40,224 nt of DNA from Planctomycetota bacterium (GCA_013349435.1 DUZQ01000019.1:1-40224), one strand, 5' to 3'. Counted from the first letter of the stretch, positions 1-8,847 are shown. Program-made: numbers and translations. Notes: generated by a model from the letters alone, not told the origin.

Positions 1-475
1 CGAACAAATGAGGACAGCCGGATAGTCCGATAACTTGCCCACCCCATGGGGTGGGTTGGGACAGGAAAATGACTGGATTGATAAGCGATAAAAAAATGTG
101 CGAAACTTTCTTGACGCTACCACATCCATAACACCAACTTTTAACAATAATACCATTTGGATTTATTATTTTGCTTGTTGTGAAGCATTTTACTGATTAA
201 CCCAGATTTGTCAATCGCTTGCGGTTCCTGTGCTTAAAACGGAATTCTCGCTCTTTGTTTTCCCAAGGACAAGCTTCGAGGGATTGACAGTGAAGCGCAA
301 GAATTACCTCCTTAACAGTGATTGTCATTCCCGCTTTTTAGAGCTTAAACCCTAATATTAATGCATTTTAGACAAACACCATTTATAACGTCCGATAATA
401 TATCTTATGTTACATTCAGCAAAAAAGACAAAAATTACAAATCGGTCAGTTTCCGTTAGTAATTTCGGTCAGCGC
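1..475. other. Intergenic region, no gene seen
   Basis: No convincing reading frame is visible on either strand. The stretch contains an 18-base perfect palindrome at 38-55 (CCCACCCCATGGGGTGGG) that has no T-tract beside it. A fragment reading GTCATTCCCGC, near 323-335, resembles the dispersed repeats elsewhere in the window. The octamer TCGGTCAG occurs twice near 442-473, close to the end of the TPR gene. No clear terminator for that gene was found. Confidence 0.6.
38..55. repeat. 18-bp perfect palindrome
   Basis: The bases read CCCACCCCATGGGGTGGG, which is identical to its reverse complement. It lies in non-coding DNA and is not followed by a T-run on either strand, so it does not look like an intrinsic terminator. 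It could be a protein-binding site or a repeat remnant. The sequence alone does not decide. Confidence 0.6.
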
Positions 476-2083
476 CTATAAATGATGGGTATTTTTGGTG
501 TTGTGAGCGGCTTCGGTTAGTCTGTCCCAGGTTGAGCTTGCTCTGTCCACAAGTCCGAGGTTCTCAAGCACAACGCTCACATTCATTATTGCATCAGACT
601 GAGTGAAATTATTCTTCATGGTATCCTGAAGCTTGCAAAGTGCACGGGCGAATCTGTGGCTGTCACAATAGAGAATCGCGGTTCGATAATGCAAATCAAA
701 TGTACTCGGCTCGATTGGCTCAATCGCAGAAAGTTTGGATATTGCAAGGTCATTGTTGCCGGAATCATAAAGACATAAAGTCGATTTGCTGCGCGAACGG
801 TGATGTGTCGGATTGATTTCGAGAGCTGCCTCGAACGATTTGATTGCAGCGTTTAAGTCGCCTGTGATCATCATTAAAATGCCGTACTTATAGTGTATGT
901 CGGCACTTGCAGGGGTATTGCTCATCTGCTTTTGGTGCGCGTTAATTACCTGTGTAAGCAAACTTTTCGTTATTTCCTGGGAATATTCCATGTTCGGCTT
1001 TTGATTAAGTGTTACCTGAAGATTCAACGTCGCGGTCTCGGCGAACAATAATGTACTGTTTTGCTGTATGGATGAGGCTAATGCCAGGGTCTGATAAGAT
1101 TCATCCGTTTGCTCGGCCAGGTACTGTGCCAGCGCAAGGCCTATATATGCATCCACTATCTCATCGTTGATTTCCACAGCTCTGTTGAACTGCTCGGCAG
1201 CCAAAGAAGCATGTCCGAACCGCAGATAATGCGTTCCCAGTTTTATAGTGGCCTCGAGGTAATTAGGCTGTTTTTGCAGGGCGCTTTCATAATGTGTGAT
1301 TGCTTCTGCGGGCCTGCCTTCACGGCTTAATATATCGGCCAATCTGACATGGAGGTCCGGCATCTGCCCGACCTGCTCCATGAGCCATTCAGTGCGTTGT
1401 ATTGCATCGGCAAATTGGCCTGTTTCAATCAGACCCTCAATTTCCTGAGCTTCACTTTCGTCATGAAAATTGTCGGGATGCGACACAATCGCCGTATTGA
1501 AAGTAGCAATCGAGTTTTCATACTGCCGGTCCGCCATATACAGATACCCCAAAAGCACCAGCGATGATATGTCCTCCGGGTGTTCGGTTGTTAATAACTC
1601 ATACTCCGTTATGGTTTTATCGAGCCTTCCATTCTTTAAATATATGGCTGCCATACGCTGCCTTGGCAGTTGGAGATGGCTCTTAAACTTTATGCAATCC
1701 TGGTAAAATTCCATAGCCTCAGCATCCCTGCCGAGTCGCTCAAGGCAATAACCAAGTGTATAAAGTGCCATCGTATTGCTGGGCTGACGCAGATATACCG
1801 ATTGAGTCTGCTCGATTGCTCCGTTTATATCGTTTTGATGCAGACATATTGCAGCCGCGGTCAATCGGCCGCGCACGCATTCGGGATTTTCGAAAAGGTA
1901 GAACTGCAGTTTCTCGTGGGCCTTGTCCAGCTCCATATTGCCTAAAAGCTCGACAGTTTCGTCCAGCTCATACCGTCCGTCATCCCCGGCCGGCGTTTCT
2001 TTTACGACGTTGAGCCAGTGCCATATCAAATCAGCCGTATCAACCGTTATCGCCTTGCCAAATATCTCTAAAAGCTTGCTCAT
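476..2083 (-). CDS. TPR-repeat protein, 535 aa
   Basis: This is a soluble protein built almost entirely of tetratricopeptide repeats. Repeats with the A-LG-Y / A---Y--AL---P signature recur from about residue 60 to the C-terminus, for example around 'ALYTLGYCLERLGRDAEA' and 'DIHYKYGILMMITGDLNA'. Such proteins act as protein-interaction scaffolds, and no catalytic domain is visible. I place the start at the ATG at 2083 (MSKLLEIFGKAI) because GGAAGG lies just upstream. The frame stays open for 22 more codons to 2149, but that part has no ribosome binding site and looks non-coding. The neighbouring glycosyltransferase is divergent, so no operon partner is evident. The specific function is unknown. 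Confidence 0.85.
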   Translation of the reverse strand: MSKLLEIFGKAITVDTADLIWHWLNVVKETPAGDDGRYELDETVELLGNMELDKAHEKLQFYLFENPECVRGRLTAAAICLHQNDINGAIEQTQSVYLRQPSNTMALYTLGYCLERLGRDAEAMEFYQDCIKFKSHLQLPRQRMAAIYLKNGRLDKTITEYELLTTEHPEDISSLVLLGYLYMADRQYENSIATFNTAIVSHPDNFHDESEAQEIEGLIETGQFADAIQRTEWLMEQVGQMPDLHVRLADILSREGRPAEAITHYESALQKQPNYLEATIKLGTHYLRFGHASLAAEQFNRAVEINDEIVDAYIGLALAQYLAEQTDESYQTLALASSIQQNSTLLFAETATLNLQVTLNQKPNMEYSQEITKSLLTQVINAHQKQMSNTPASADIHYKYGILMMITGDLNAAIKSFEAALEINPTHHRSRSKSTLCLYDSGNNDLAISKLSAIEPIEPSTFDLHYRTAILYCDSHRFARALCKLQDTMKNNFTQSDAIMNVSVVLENLGLVDRASSTWDRLTEAAHNTKNTHHL

Positions 2084-2491
2084 ATTCCCTTCCTTCCAAA
2101 ACGGGCTCGATGCCGCCCTATTGTTTCTACGCACAAAAAATATCGACAATAAAAATCCGCCCCTTTATACATCTTGAGCTTAATTCAAGACCTCTGCGCG
2201 AAATTCAAAGGCGGTTTTCGCAGTTGTGATACCTGTAGTGATTGTTGCGGTTTTACGCGCGTTACACACGTTACAGGCCCCCCACACAACCGATATGGTC
2301 CCCCCCTGCCTTACACAAAGGGCCTTTCTTATGGGACAGTAATACAGCGCCAAAATATCACAATCTTCCCCGACAGGACTAACCTGTTTTTCGTTTGACT
2401 TATAGCCGCTTGTTTGTATATTGCAGTTTATGTCACCCTGAGAAAACCATCCTTCTCTTTAGAACTAAAAAGTATTAACGAGACAGACACA
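2084..2491. other. Divergent intergenic region
   Basis: This spacer separates the minus-strand TPR gene from the plus-strand glycosyltransferase and should hold both promoters. It contains a C-run (TCCCCCCCTG) near 2301-2310. I could not pick out a confident -35/-10 pair. Short frames here lack ribosome binding sites and family motifs. Confidence 0.5.
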
Positions 2492-4135
2492 ATGAATGAG
2501 ATTCGGCCCGACAACTGTGGCTTGGGCTTTATGAAAATTAATTATTGGTATTGGAGTCTCGTTTTACTTATCGTAGTGATGAGCACGCTGATTCGCATTC
2601 GCCTTCTTGGTGTTCCGCTTGACCGCGACACGGGGGAATATGCCTATGCCGCTCAGCTTATTCTTGAGGGCAAGGCTCCATATACTCATCTTTACAATAT
2701 GAAAATGCCGGGCATTTACGCCGCCTATGCCTTGATTTTTGCTTTTTTGGGTCAGACCCACATCAGTGTTCATCTGGGCCTGGCTGTGTTAAACGCCGCC
2801 ACCATTTTTCTGATATTTTTACTGGCTAAGAAATTGCTTTCCCACCTAGCTGCTGTCGCTTCGGCGGCGGCCTTTGCTCTGCTCTCATTAGGTCTTCAGA
2901 TTCGAGGCACCTTCGCCAAGGCGGAGCATTTTGTCATTTTTTTTGCTGTCGGCGGAATTTTTTTGTTGCTCAGGTCTATCGGACAAAAAAGCCGGTTCAA
3001 GTTGTTTGTGGGAGCCGTATCGTTAGGGCTGGCATTTCTTATGAAGCAGCATGGCTTCGCTTTTATTGCTTTCGGGGGGCTGTACCTGGCCGGATGTGGA
3101 CTTCGCCGGCGACCCTTTGTGTTCGGGTGTTTTCTGACTGACTGTCTTATATTTATAGCCGGTGTGCTGCTGCCGTTCGCGGTAACCTGTCAGATTTTCT
3201 GGTGGTGTGGCGCTTTCGATAAATTCTGGTTTTGGACATTCTCTTACGCATCCAAATATGCCTCTGCAGTATCACTATCAGACGGTTTGGAAATCCTGCG
3301 AAGAAGGATAGCAGGTATTGTTACTTCGGCCATTCTGCTCTGGAGCCTTGCCGGCGTCGGCTTTGGTACTATGTTTTGGAATGAAAAAGCCGGTCGGCAC
3401 ATCCTTTTTTTTGTCGGATTTTTACTTTTCTCTTTCTTGGCTGTCTGCCCTGGTTTTTACTTTCGTCCCCATTATTTTATCCTTTTGCTTCCGTCCGTAG
3501 CTTTACTGGCAGGTGTCGGAGTCGATTCGGTTCACCGTCTTTTTGAACGGAGTCGGTTGTTCATAGTGGGCAGAATTATACCAATTTCACTTGCGTTGCT
3601 TGCTATAGGTCATGTTCTATATCAACAGTGGGACTTCTTGTTTGTTATGAGTCCCACGGCAGCTTCGCGCGCAGCATTTGGTATCAGCCCTTTTCCCGAA
3701 TCCCTGGAAATCGCCCGGTTTATCAAGGAGCGATCGGCCCCCACCGACCGGATTGCCGTTCTCGGTTCAGAGCCGCAAATTTACTTTTATTCAGACAGGC
3801 GTTCCGCCACGGGCTATATATATACTTACCCGTTGATGGAAAGCCACGCTTTCGCACTCCAGATGCAAAAGGAAATGATTTCTGAAATTGAGGCGGTATC
3901 CCCAAAGTTTTTAATCCTTGTACATATTCCCTCTTCCTGGGCGGCTGGTCCGGATTCCAATCAGCATATATTTGATTGGTTTAATTCATACTGCAACAAT
4001 CATTATGTCGAAATTGGACTTATCGACATTTACCCTGAACACACCATATATCGCTGGAATGACCAGGCCGGCGGTTATGAACCCCGCTCAAAGGACCGGA
4101 TTTTGGTTTTCGAACGCAAGACTTCAACTGATTGA
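2492..4135 (+). CDS. Membrane glycosyltransferase, GT39/ArnT-like (dolichyl-phosphate-mannose mannosyltransferase type)
   Basis: This is a polytopic membrane protein with about ten hydrophobic segments. After the first helix it carries the GT-C signature 'DRDTGEYAYAAQLILEG' followed by 'PYTHLYNMKMPGIYA'. The acidic residues of that first extracytoplasmic loop are catalytic in the family. A hydrophilic C-terminal part of about 150 residues follows. Family members transfer a sugar from a lipid-phosphate carrier to protein or lipid on the outer face of the membrane; the actual substrate cannot be read from sequence. The ATG at 2492 is chosen (547 aa). A TTG at 2414 and an ATG at 2531 are also in frame, and none has a strong ribosome binding site. 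It stands alone. Confidence 0.8.
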   Translation: MNEIRPDNCGLGFMKINYWYWSLVLLIVVMSTLIRIRLLGVPLDRDTGEYAYAAQLILEGKAPYTHLYNMKMPGIYAAYALIFAFLGQTHISVHLGLAVLNAATIFLIFLLAKKLLSHLAAVASAAAFALLSLGLQIRGTFAKAEHFVIFFAVGGIFLLLRSIGQKSRFKLFVGAVSLGLAFLMKQHGFAFIAFGGLYLAGCGLRRRPFVFGCFLTDCLIFIAGVLLPFAVTCQIFWWCGAFDKFWFWTFSYASKYASAVSLSDGLEILRRRIAGIVTSAILLWSLAGVGFGTMFWNEKAGRHILFFVGFLLFSFLAVCPGFYFRPHYFILLLPSVALLAGVGVDSVHRLFERSRLFIVGRIIPISLALLAIGHVLYQQWDFLFVMSPTAASRAAFGISPFPESLEIARFIKERSAPTDRIAVLGSEPQIYFYSDRRSATGYIYTYPLMESHAFALQMQKEMISEIEAVSPKFLILVHIPSSWAAGPDSNQHIFDWFNSYCNNHYVEIGLIDIYPEHTIYRWNDQAGGYEPRSKDRILVFERKTSTD

Positions 4136-4538
4136 TATATGCGCCAGATAATAAGTATTGCGTTATGTGTGATGCGTGTTGCGCAATACGACATACGGCC
4201 CGCGGCAAACCTGCCGAAGCTGTGAGCATAATGCGCGGACTCATCGATGTTTTTTTAGCAATCTACTTGCAAAATTCCAGGTCAGGTGTAAAATAATCGT
4301 AAGGTTACAGATATATCGGAATTTACAATAATACGACAAAGACAACTTACTCAAATTGACCATCGGTCCATTTGAGGAATTAGTTCTTGTTGCGGAAAGC
4401 TGATATCAATCTGTCACCCCTGCGGAAGCAGGGGTCCACGGTCTAAAAAATGGATTCTTGCTGGAGTTTATGCCGTACTCCGATACGGTGCAGGAATGAC
4501 AAAATAACGTTTCCGCAACAGATACTAATTAAACAACT
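4136..4538. other. Intergenic region upstream of tRNA-Gln
   Basis: The first half (4136-4377) shows no gene. The second half is occupied by a 153-bp element with 21-bp inverted ends (4378-4530, listed separately), which stops 8 bp before the tRNA. A possible -35 TTGACC lies near 4355-4360, but the -10 position would be inside the element and matches poorly. Confidence 0.5.
4378..4530. mobile_element. MITE-like element with 21-bp terminal inverted repeats
   Basis: The left end (4378-4398) and the reverse complement of the right end (4510-4530) agree at 18 of 21 positions. Both share AATTAGT at the outside and TGTTGCGGAAA at the inside. The 153-bp unit encodes nothing. Its core holds a CACCCCTGC/GCAGGGG hairpin (about 4423-4438) and a GTCATTCC-type end (reverse complement GGAATGAC, about 4491-4498), both resembling dispersed repeats near 29460 and 35800. 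No clear target-site duplication was found. A non-autonomous transposon is the natural reading, inferred from structure only. Confidence 0.5.
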
Positions 4539-4609
4539 TGGGGAATAGTGTAACGGTAGCACGACTGACTCTGGATCAGTTAGTCAAGGTTCGAATCCTT
4601 GTTCCCCAG
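4539..4609 (+). tRNA. tRNA-Gln (anticodon CTG)
   Basis: A full cloverleaf can be folded by hand. The acceptor stem pairs TGGGGAA (4539-4545) with TTCCCCA (4602-4608), and the discriminator is G at 4609. The D arm is GTGT/GCAC. The anticodon stem pairs ACTGA with TCAGT around loop CTCTGGA, placing CTG at 4571-4573. The T arm pairs CAAGG with CCTTG around TTCGAAT. The 3' CCA is not encoded. An anticodon CTG reads the glutamine codon CAG. Confidence 0.95.
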
Positions 4610-4640
4610 CTACTTTTTCACCCCTTGGCGAAAAAGTAGC
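4609..4640 (+). terminator. Hairpin directly after tRNA-Gln
   Basis: A perfect 10-bp stem pairs GCTACTTTTT (4609-4618) with AAAAAGTAGC (4631-4640) around a 12-base loop, starting at the last base of the tRNA. There is no T-tract after the stem, so it is not a textbook intrinsic terminator. It may end or help process the tRNA transcript. Confidence 0.4.
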
Positions 4641-4643
4641 AGA

Positions 4644-4692
4644 GCAATCGAAAATCGAAAGTTGAAAATAGCCGAGAATAGTTTTCGATTGC
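4644..4692. repeat. Inverted repeat, 11-bp perfect arms
   Basis: GCAATCGAAAA (4644-4654) is matched by TTTTCGATTGC (4682-4692). The intervening bases are rich in ATCGAAA motifs. It lies between the tRNA hairpin and the HicB-like gene. It looks like a dispersed-repeat remnant or a second hairpin, and its function is unknown. Confidence 0.5.
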
Positions 4693-4845
4693 GGTCAAAT
4701 TTCGATTCTCGAACTTCAGAAAGAAAAGGTTAATCATCGTGCCCCTTCTCAAGAAAATCGGTCGAATCTTTCTTTACTTATCCACTAAATCTTTGCACAA
4801 TACTATTCAAACAGGCTCAATTAAAGAAAAAGGGGTGATATCACT

Positions 4846-5058
4846 ATGTACAGATTTCTTGTAATTATTGAAAAGGCAGATGGTAACTATTCGGCATATT
4901 CCCCGGACCTGCCTGGCTGTGTGGCAACAGGTAAGACGAGCGAGCAAGTCGAGCAAAATATGTACGAAGCGATTGAGATGCATATTCGAGGATTGGCTGA
5001 AGATAACTCGCCTGTTCCCGAACCACACTCTACCGCCGAATATATCGTCATTAAGTAA
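4846..5058 (+). CDS. HicB-family (UPF0150) small protein, orphan
   Basis: This 70-residue protein carries the HicB fold signature: an N-terminal strand 'YRFLVIIEKADGNYSAYSPD', then 'LPGCVATGKTSEQVEQNM' and the helix 'EAIEMHIRGLAEDN'. In toxin-antitoxin systems HicB neutralises the HicA ribonuclease and often binds its own promoter. This version lacks a C-terminal DNA-binding domain. No HicA-like frame (about 60 aa with a GSH motif) is visible on either side, so it is a solitary copy. Solitary copies are common in bacteria and their role is unsettled. A strong ribosome binding site (AGGGGTGA) precedes the ATG. Confidence 0.8.
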   Translation: MYRFLVIIEKADGNYSAYSPDLPGCVATGKTSEQVEQNMYEAIEMHIRGLAEDNSPVPEPHSTAEYIVIK

Positions 5059-5176
5059 GTTTGGTCAATACAGCAACATAACAAGAATACGAATTCGCAG
5101 GGTGAACCAATACAAGGGGATATAAATCTTTGCTGGGAATAAAAACAGATTCCGAAAAACAAGTACAAATACGGTC

Positions 5177-5234
5177 TTGACTTTTTCATGCAAACTATTA
5201 AAATTACGCCTCAAATCAAGCTCGTCACGAGCTT
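5177..5234 (+). promoter_or_regulatory. Possible promoter and operator of the Gld-type operon
   Basis: A -35-like TTGACT sits at 5177-5182, and an A/T-rich stretch about 17 bp further could hold a weak -10. A short perfect palindrome AAGCTCG-TCA-CGAGCTT follows at 5218-5234, before the ATPase gene at 5307. The -10 match is poor. I treat this as a candidate only. Confidence 0.3.
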
Positions 5235-5306
5235 AGTATCCGTAGGTTGCTGCTTGTATTTCAAGCCTGCAACAATTAATAAAATGTCGGATTTGTGGAG
5301 AAGATT

Positions 5307-6029
5307 ATGATTAGCGTTAAGGAGTTGAGACGCACTTTCGGCCCGATAGTTGCGGTGGACGACATATCATTCGACGTCGCCAAGGGTGAGGTCTTAGGCT
5401 TTCTCGGTCCTAACGGAGCGGGTAAAACCACCGCGATGAGGATGTTAGCCTGTTTTCTGGCCCCGGACAGCGGCACAGCGACAGTCTGCGGACATGATAT
5501 TATCGCCGAGCCGGTAGCGGTCAGAGAGTCCATAGGTTACTTAGCCGAAAATGCACCGGCCTACGGCGAGATGACGGTCGCAGGATTTTTGAACTTTATC
5601 TGCGATGCCCGGCGGATAGCTGGTAAGGCAAAAAAAGAGGCACTCGACCGAATTGTGCCGATGTGCGCGGTCGGCTCCGTTTATCATCAGACCATCGACA
5701 CACTTTCAAAGGGCTACCGGCGAAGAGTGGGTCTTGCTCAGGCGCTGATTCACGACCCCGACGTGCTGATACTTGATGAACCTACAGACGGCCTCGACCC
5801 GAACCAGAAACACGAGGTTCGGCTGCTTATCAATAAAATGGCTAAGGATAAATGCATTATCGTTTCAACACATATCCTTGAAGAGGTTGAAGAGGTATGC
5901 ACCCGAACTATAATAATCGCAAGTGGCAAAATCCTTGTCGATTCCACCCCCGCCCTGCTCAAGGAAAAATACCACTGCAGTCTGGACGAGGTATTTCGCA
6001 AGGTTACAAGAACGAAAAAGAGTGCTTAG
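5307..6029 (+). CDS. ABC transporter ATP-binding protein, GldA/CcmA type
   Basis: This 240-residue cytoplasmic ATPase powers an ABC-2 type exporter. The motifs in order are Walker A 'GPNGAGKTT', the signature 'LSKGYRRRVGLAQAL', Walker B 'VLILDEPTDGLDP' and the H-loop 'STHILEEVE'. The ATG at 5307 is preferred because GGAG lies 6 bases upstream. A GTG at 5295 is in frame but overlaps that site. It is followed by a permease, a GldG-like protein and a DUF4340 protein in the same direction, the arrangement typical of Gld-like exporters. In Bacteroidetes GldA works with GldFG in gliding, but in other phyla the transported substrate is unknown. Confidence 0.9.
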   Translation: MISVKELRRTFGPIVAVDDISFDVAKGEVLGFLGPNGAGKTTAMRMLACFLAPDSGTATVCGHDIIAEPVAVRESIGYLAENAPAYGEMTVAGFLNFICDARRIAGKAKKEALDRIVPMCAVGSVYHQTIDTLSKGYRRRVGLAQALIHDPDVLILDEPTDGLDPNQKHEVRLLINKMAKDKCIIVSTHILEEVEEVCTRTIIIASGKILVDSTPALLKEKYHCSLDEVFRKVTRTKKSA

Positions 6030-6083
6030 CCGGCACTTACCAAATCGGCTGAAATATTCCGGATTATATCAGGAGTTTAACAG

Positions 6084-6815
6084 ATGCATAGTTTTAAGGC
6101 GGTATTCAAAAGAGAGTTGAAGGGATACTTTGCAACGCCGATTGCTTATGTATTTCTAGTGATATTTTTGTTTTTTGCCGGTTACCTCACATTCCGCGAC
6201 GGCTTCTACGAGATTCGCCAGGCCGATATGCGTGCATTTTTCTCTAATTTACCTTTGCTTTTTGTCTTTATGGTCCCCTCGACAGCAATGCGTTTATGGG
6301 CCGAGGAGCGGAAATCCGGCTCTATCGAGATTCTTCTTACACTTCCTGTAACCATACCGCAGGCCGTAATCGGCAAATTCATAGCGGCCTGGTGCTTTCT
6401 GGGTATCGCCCTTGTGCTTACCTTTCCGGTTCCACTTGTGGTTTGTTATCTGGGCGACCCGGACGAGGGCCTGATAATTTCTGGTTACATAGGCAGCTTC
6501 CTGTTAGCCGGAGGATTCCTTGCGGTCGGCACGTTCTTTTCTGCGCTATCCAAGAACCAGGTCATAAGCTTTATCCTCTCTGTCGTCGCCTGTGGGATTC
6601 TTGTATATGCCGGTATGCCGACAACACTTGACTATCTGTCAAACATTTTACCGGCCCCGGCGGTTTCCGTGATAGAGAATATGAGTATCCAGATGCACTT
6701 TCACTCCCTACTGAAAGGAGTTATTGAGTTCAGGGACATTGCATACTTTTTTATACTGATTATCGGGTGGATTGCCGCCTGCAGCATTATCTTGGATGAA
6801 AGGAAGGCAAGCTGA
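6084..6815 (+). CDS. ABC-2 type permease, GldF-like
   Basis: This 243-residue integral membrane protein has six predicted hydrophobic segments. It has the ABC-2 permease layout: an N-terminal amphipathic start 'FKRELKGYFATPIAYVFL', then 'LWAEERKSGSIEILLTLPV', which is the coupling region that contacts the ATPase, and helices to the C-terminus. AGGAG precedes the ATG at a normal distance. Its stop overlaps the next start by one base (TGATG at 6813-6817), which implies translational coupling with the GldG-like gene. It should form the membrane channel driven by the upstream ATPase. Confidence 0.88.
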   Translation: MHSFKAVFKRELKGYFATPIAYVFLVIFLFFAGYLTFRDGFYEIRQADMRAFFSNLPLLFVFMVPSTAMRLWAEERKSGSIEILLTLPVTIPQAVIGKFIAAWCFLGIALVLTFPVPLVVCYLGDPDEGLIISGYIGSFLLAGGFLAVGTFFSALSKNQVISFILSVVACGILVYAGMPTTLDYLSNILPAPAVSVIENMSIQMHFHSLLKGVIEFRDIAYFFILIIGWIAACSIILDERKAS

Positions 6816-8818
6816 TGAACAGATTAACGCGTGCAATAATAGCAATTGTTTTTGTGGCTGCTATTATGTTCTCGGCCATTAGCATCTGCCAGACGGCCGG
6901 AAAGTCGTTGAGGGCCGATATTACAGAACAAAAGCTGTACACCCTTTCGGACGGCACAAAGGCCATACTTGCAGGCCTCAATCAGCCTATAAAACTAAAG
7001 TTATATTATACAAAGACCGCCGCGATGAAAGGTCCCGACCAGATTCGCTACTTCAACGAATATTATTACTTTGTCAGGGCGCTGCTCGAAGAATACTCAC
7101 GCCAGGGAAAAGCAATGGTGAACCTGGAGATTATCGACCCTCGCCCCTTCTCCGACGAAGAGGCCCAGGCACTGCGTTACGGTCTGAGGCGTTTTTCTAT
7201 TACCGAAGAAGAAAGTTTCTTTTTCGGCCTGGTGCTCCAGACTCAGTGGGGGGTCGAAAAAACCATCGAATTCTTCACACCGGACCGCCAGAATTTTGTC
7301 GAATACGACATAAGCTATCTTATCGACACCGCTGTTACCCGACAGAAGAAACGTCTCGGCATTTTAAGCTCTCTGAATGTTATGGGCGATAACGTAACCG
7401 GTTATATGGCTCAGATGATGCGAATGCAGGGCCAGCAGCCCGCCCCTCCGTGGGGTATGGTACAGCAATTAAAACAGATGTACGATGTAAAAGAAGTCGC
7501 TGCCGATGTTGACCAAATCAAGGACGTTGACATCCTCCTTGTGATACATCCCAAGGAGCTCGGCGAAAAAACGCAATTCGCAATCGACCAGTTCGTGCTT
7601 AAAGGCGGCCGGGCAATTGTGTTTGTTGATCCGCATTGTATTGCCGACAACCCCCCCGTGTCAAGAAATCCGTACGAGGCCTTCAACTATATAACAGGCT
7701 CAAACCTGAACAGACTCCTGCGGGCCTGGGGCCTTCAGATGCCGGACAATACCTTCGCAGGAGACAAAACTCTGGCAGTTGAAGGTTCGTTGGTGCCGAA
7801 TCAGAGGCGGGATAAAATCATAGCGTACCTGCTTCTGACAGCCGGCTGTTTCAATACCGATAGTGCTATTAGCGCCAACCTGAACCAGGTCAGAGTCCTT
7901 TTTCCGGGTGTATTAAAAGAAGCCGGAGCCGGGCAAACCGAACAGGCTGAATCAGCGGTTCAATTGACCCGGCTTATCACAACCACAAACCGCGGCAATT
8001 CCTGGAGCGTTGCAAACCAGGCCGAGTTGAGGATGCCTGACTATCCGACTCTGCTCAAAAACTTCACAGAGGGAACGGAACCGGTGGCAATGGCATATCT
8101 TGCCACGGGCCGCTTCAAATCCGCATTTCCTGAGGGTATTGAAGTAGAAGATGAATCGGCCCAAAATACCGACCGGACCGACAACGATGATGAATCCGAA
8201 AAGGAACAAGAAAGCACCAAAACAAAAAGAATAACCGGGTTAACAGAAGCCGGGGAAGACTGTGCTGTGGTCGTATTTGCCGATGTTGACTTCATCAGCG
8301 ATATCGTGGCCTACCGCCGGACTATCTTCGGCCTGGCGGTGGTGGATGACAACAATGCCCTGCTGCTAAATGCCATCGAGGAACTGGCAGGCTCGGCAAA
8401 TCTTATCTCAATCCGCTCCCGCGGCAATTTCCAGCGCCCCTTCAGCGTTGTGGACCAAATCGAGGTCCAGGCCGAGGCCGAAACCGCTGAGGAAGAGGCA
8501 AGAATTAACGCTGAAATCGCAGGCTTTCAACAGGAATTAGGCGAAATACTGTCAACCTCAAGCCAGACCGAAACCGACATAATTGAAACCTCTATCCTGC
8601 AGAAGAAAAAAGACCTGGAACTCAAGATTCACGCCGCTCAGCGGCAGCTTAGACGAATCAAAATGATAAAAAGAGAGCGTATCGAGCGCCTCGGCACGCG
8701 TCTTCAGAATTTCTGCACCCTGCCGGGGCCGACTGTTACACTTATCATAGCAATTGTTTTAGGCATCCGACGTGCTGTAATGCGAAGGCATCGCATCAGT
8801 CATGCCAGCGACGCCTGA
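6815..8818 (+). CDS. GldG-like ABC transporter auxiliary protein
   Basis: This 667-residue protein has an N-terminal membrane helix (about residues 5-27), then the sequence 'DITEQKLYTLSDGTKAIL' that typifies the GldG/uncharacterised ABC-type auxiliary family. A large extracytoplasmic domain contains 'VDILLVIHPKELGEKTQFAID' and 'FVLKGGRAIVFVDP'. An acidic linker lies near residue 450. A glutamate/lysine-rich coiled coil spans about 550-635, and a last membrane helix ends 'LIIAIVLGIRRAVMRR'. The two-helix layout places the main domain outside the cytoplasm. It is coupled by a one-base overlap to the permease. Its biochemical role is unknown, but the conserved gene order says it works with the exporter. 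Confidence 0.85.
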   Translation: MNRLTRAIIAIVFVAAIMFSAISICQTAGKSLRADITEQKLYTLSDGTKAILAGLNQPIKLKLYYTKTAAMKGPDQIRYFNEYYYFVRALLEEYSRQGKAMVNLEIIDPRPFSDEEAQALRYGLRRFSITEEESFFFGLVLQTQWGVEKTIEFFTPDRQNFVEYDISYLIDTAVTRQKKRLGILSSLNVMGDNVTGYMAQMMRMQGQQPAPPWGMVQQLKQMYDVKEVAADVDQIKDVDILLVIHPKELGEKTQFAIDQFVLKGGRAIVFVDPHCIADNPPVSRNPYEAFNYITGSNLNRLLRAWGLQMPDNTFAGDKTLAVEGSLVPNQRRDKIIAYLLLTAGCFNTDSAISANLNQVRVLFPGVLKEAGAGQTEQAESAVQLTRLITTTNRGNSWSVANQAELRMPDYPTLLKNFTEGTEPVAMAYLATGRFKSAFPEGIEVEDESAQNTDRTDNDDESEKEQESTKTKRITGLTEAGEDCAVVVFADVDFISDIVAYRRTIFGLAVVDDNNALLLNAIEELAGSANLISIRSRGNFQRPFSVVDQIEVQAEAETAEEEARINAEIAGFQQELGEILSTSSQTETDIIETSILQKKKDLELKIHAAQRQLRRIKMIKRERIERLGTRLQNFCTLPGPTVTLIIAIVLGIRRAVMRRHRISHASDA

Positions 8819-8847
8819 GACCGAATAACTTCACCGGGAGAGTAATA

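Noticed and set aside
2174-2398. Short plus-strand frame in the divergent spacer
   Set aside because: It has no ribosome binding site or motif and contains a long C-run. It looks non-coding.
4620-5290. A HicA toxin partner for the HicB-like gene
   Set aside because: I looked for a 55-70 aa frame with a GSH or similar motif on both sides and found none.
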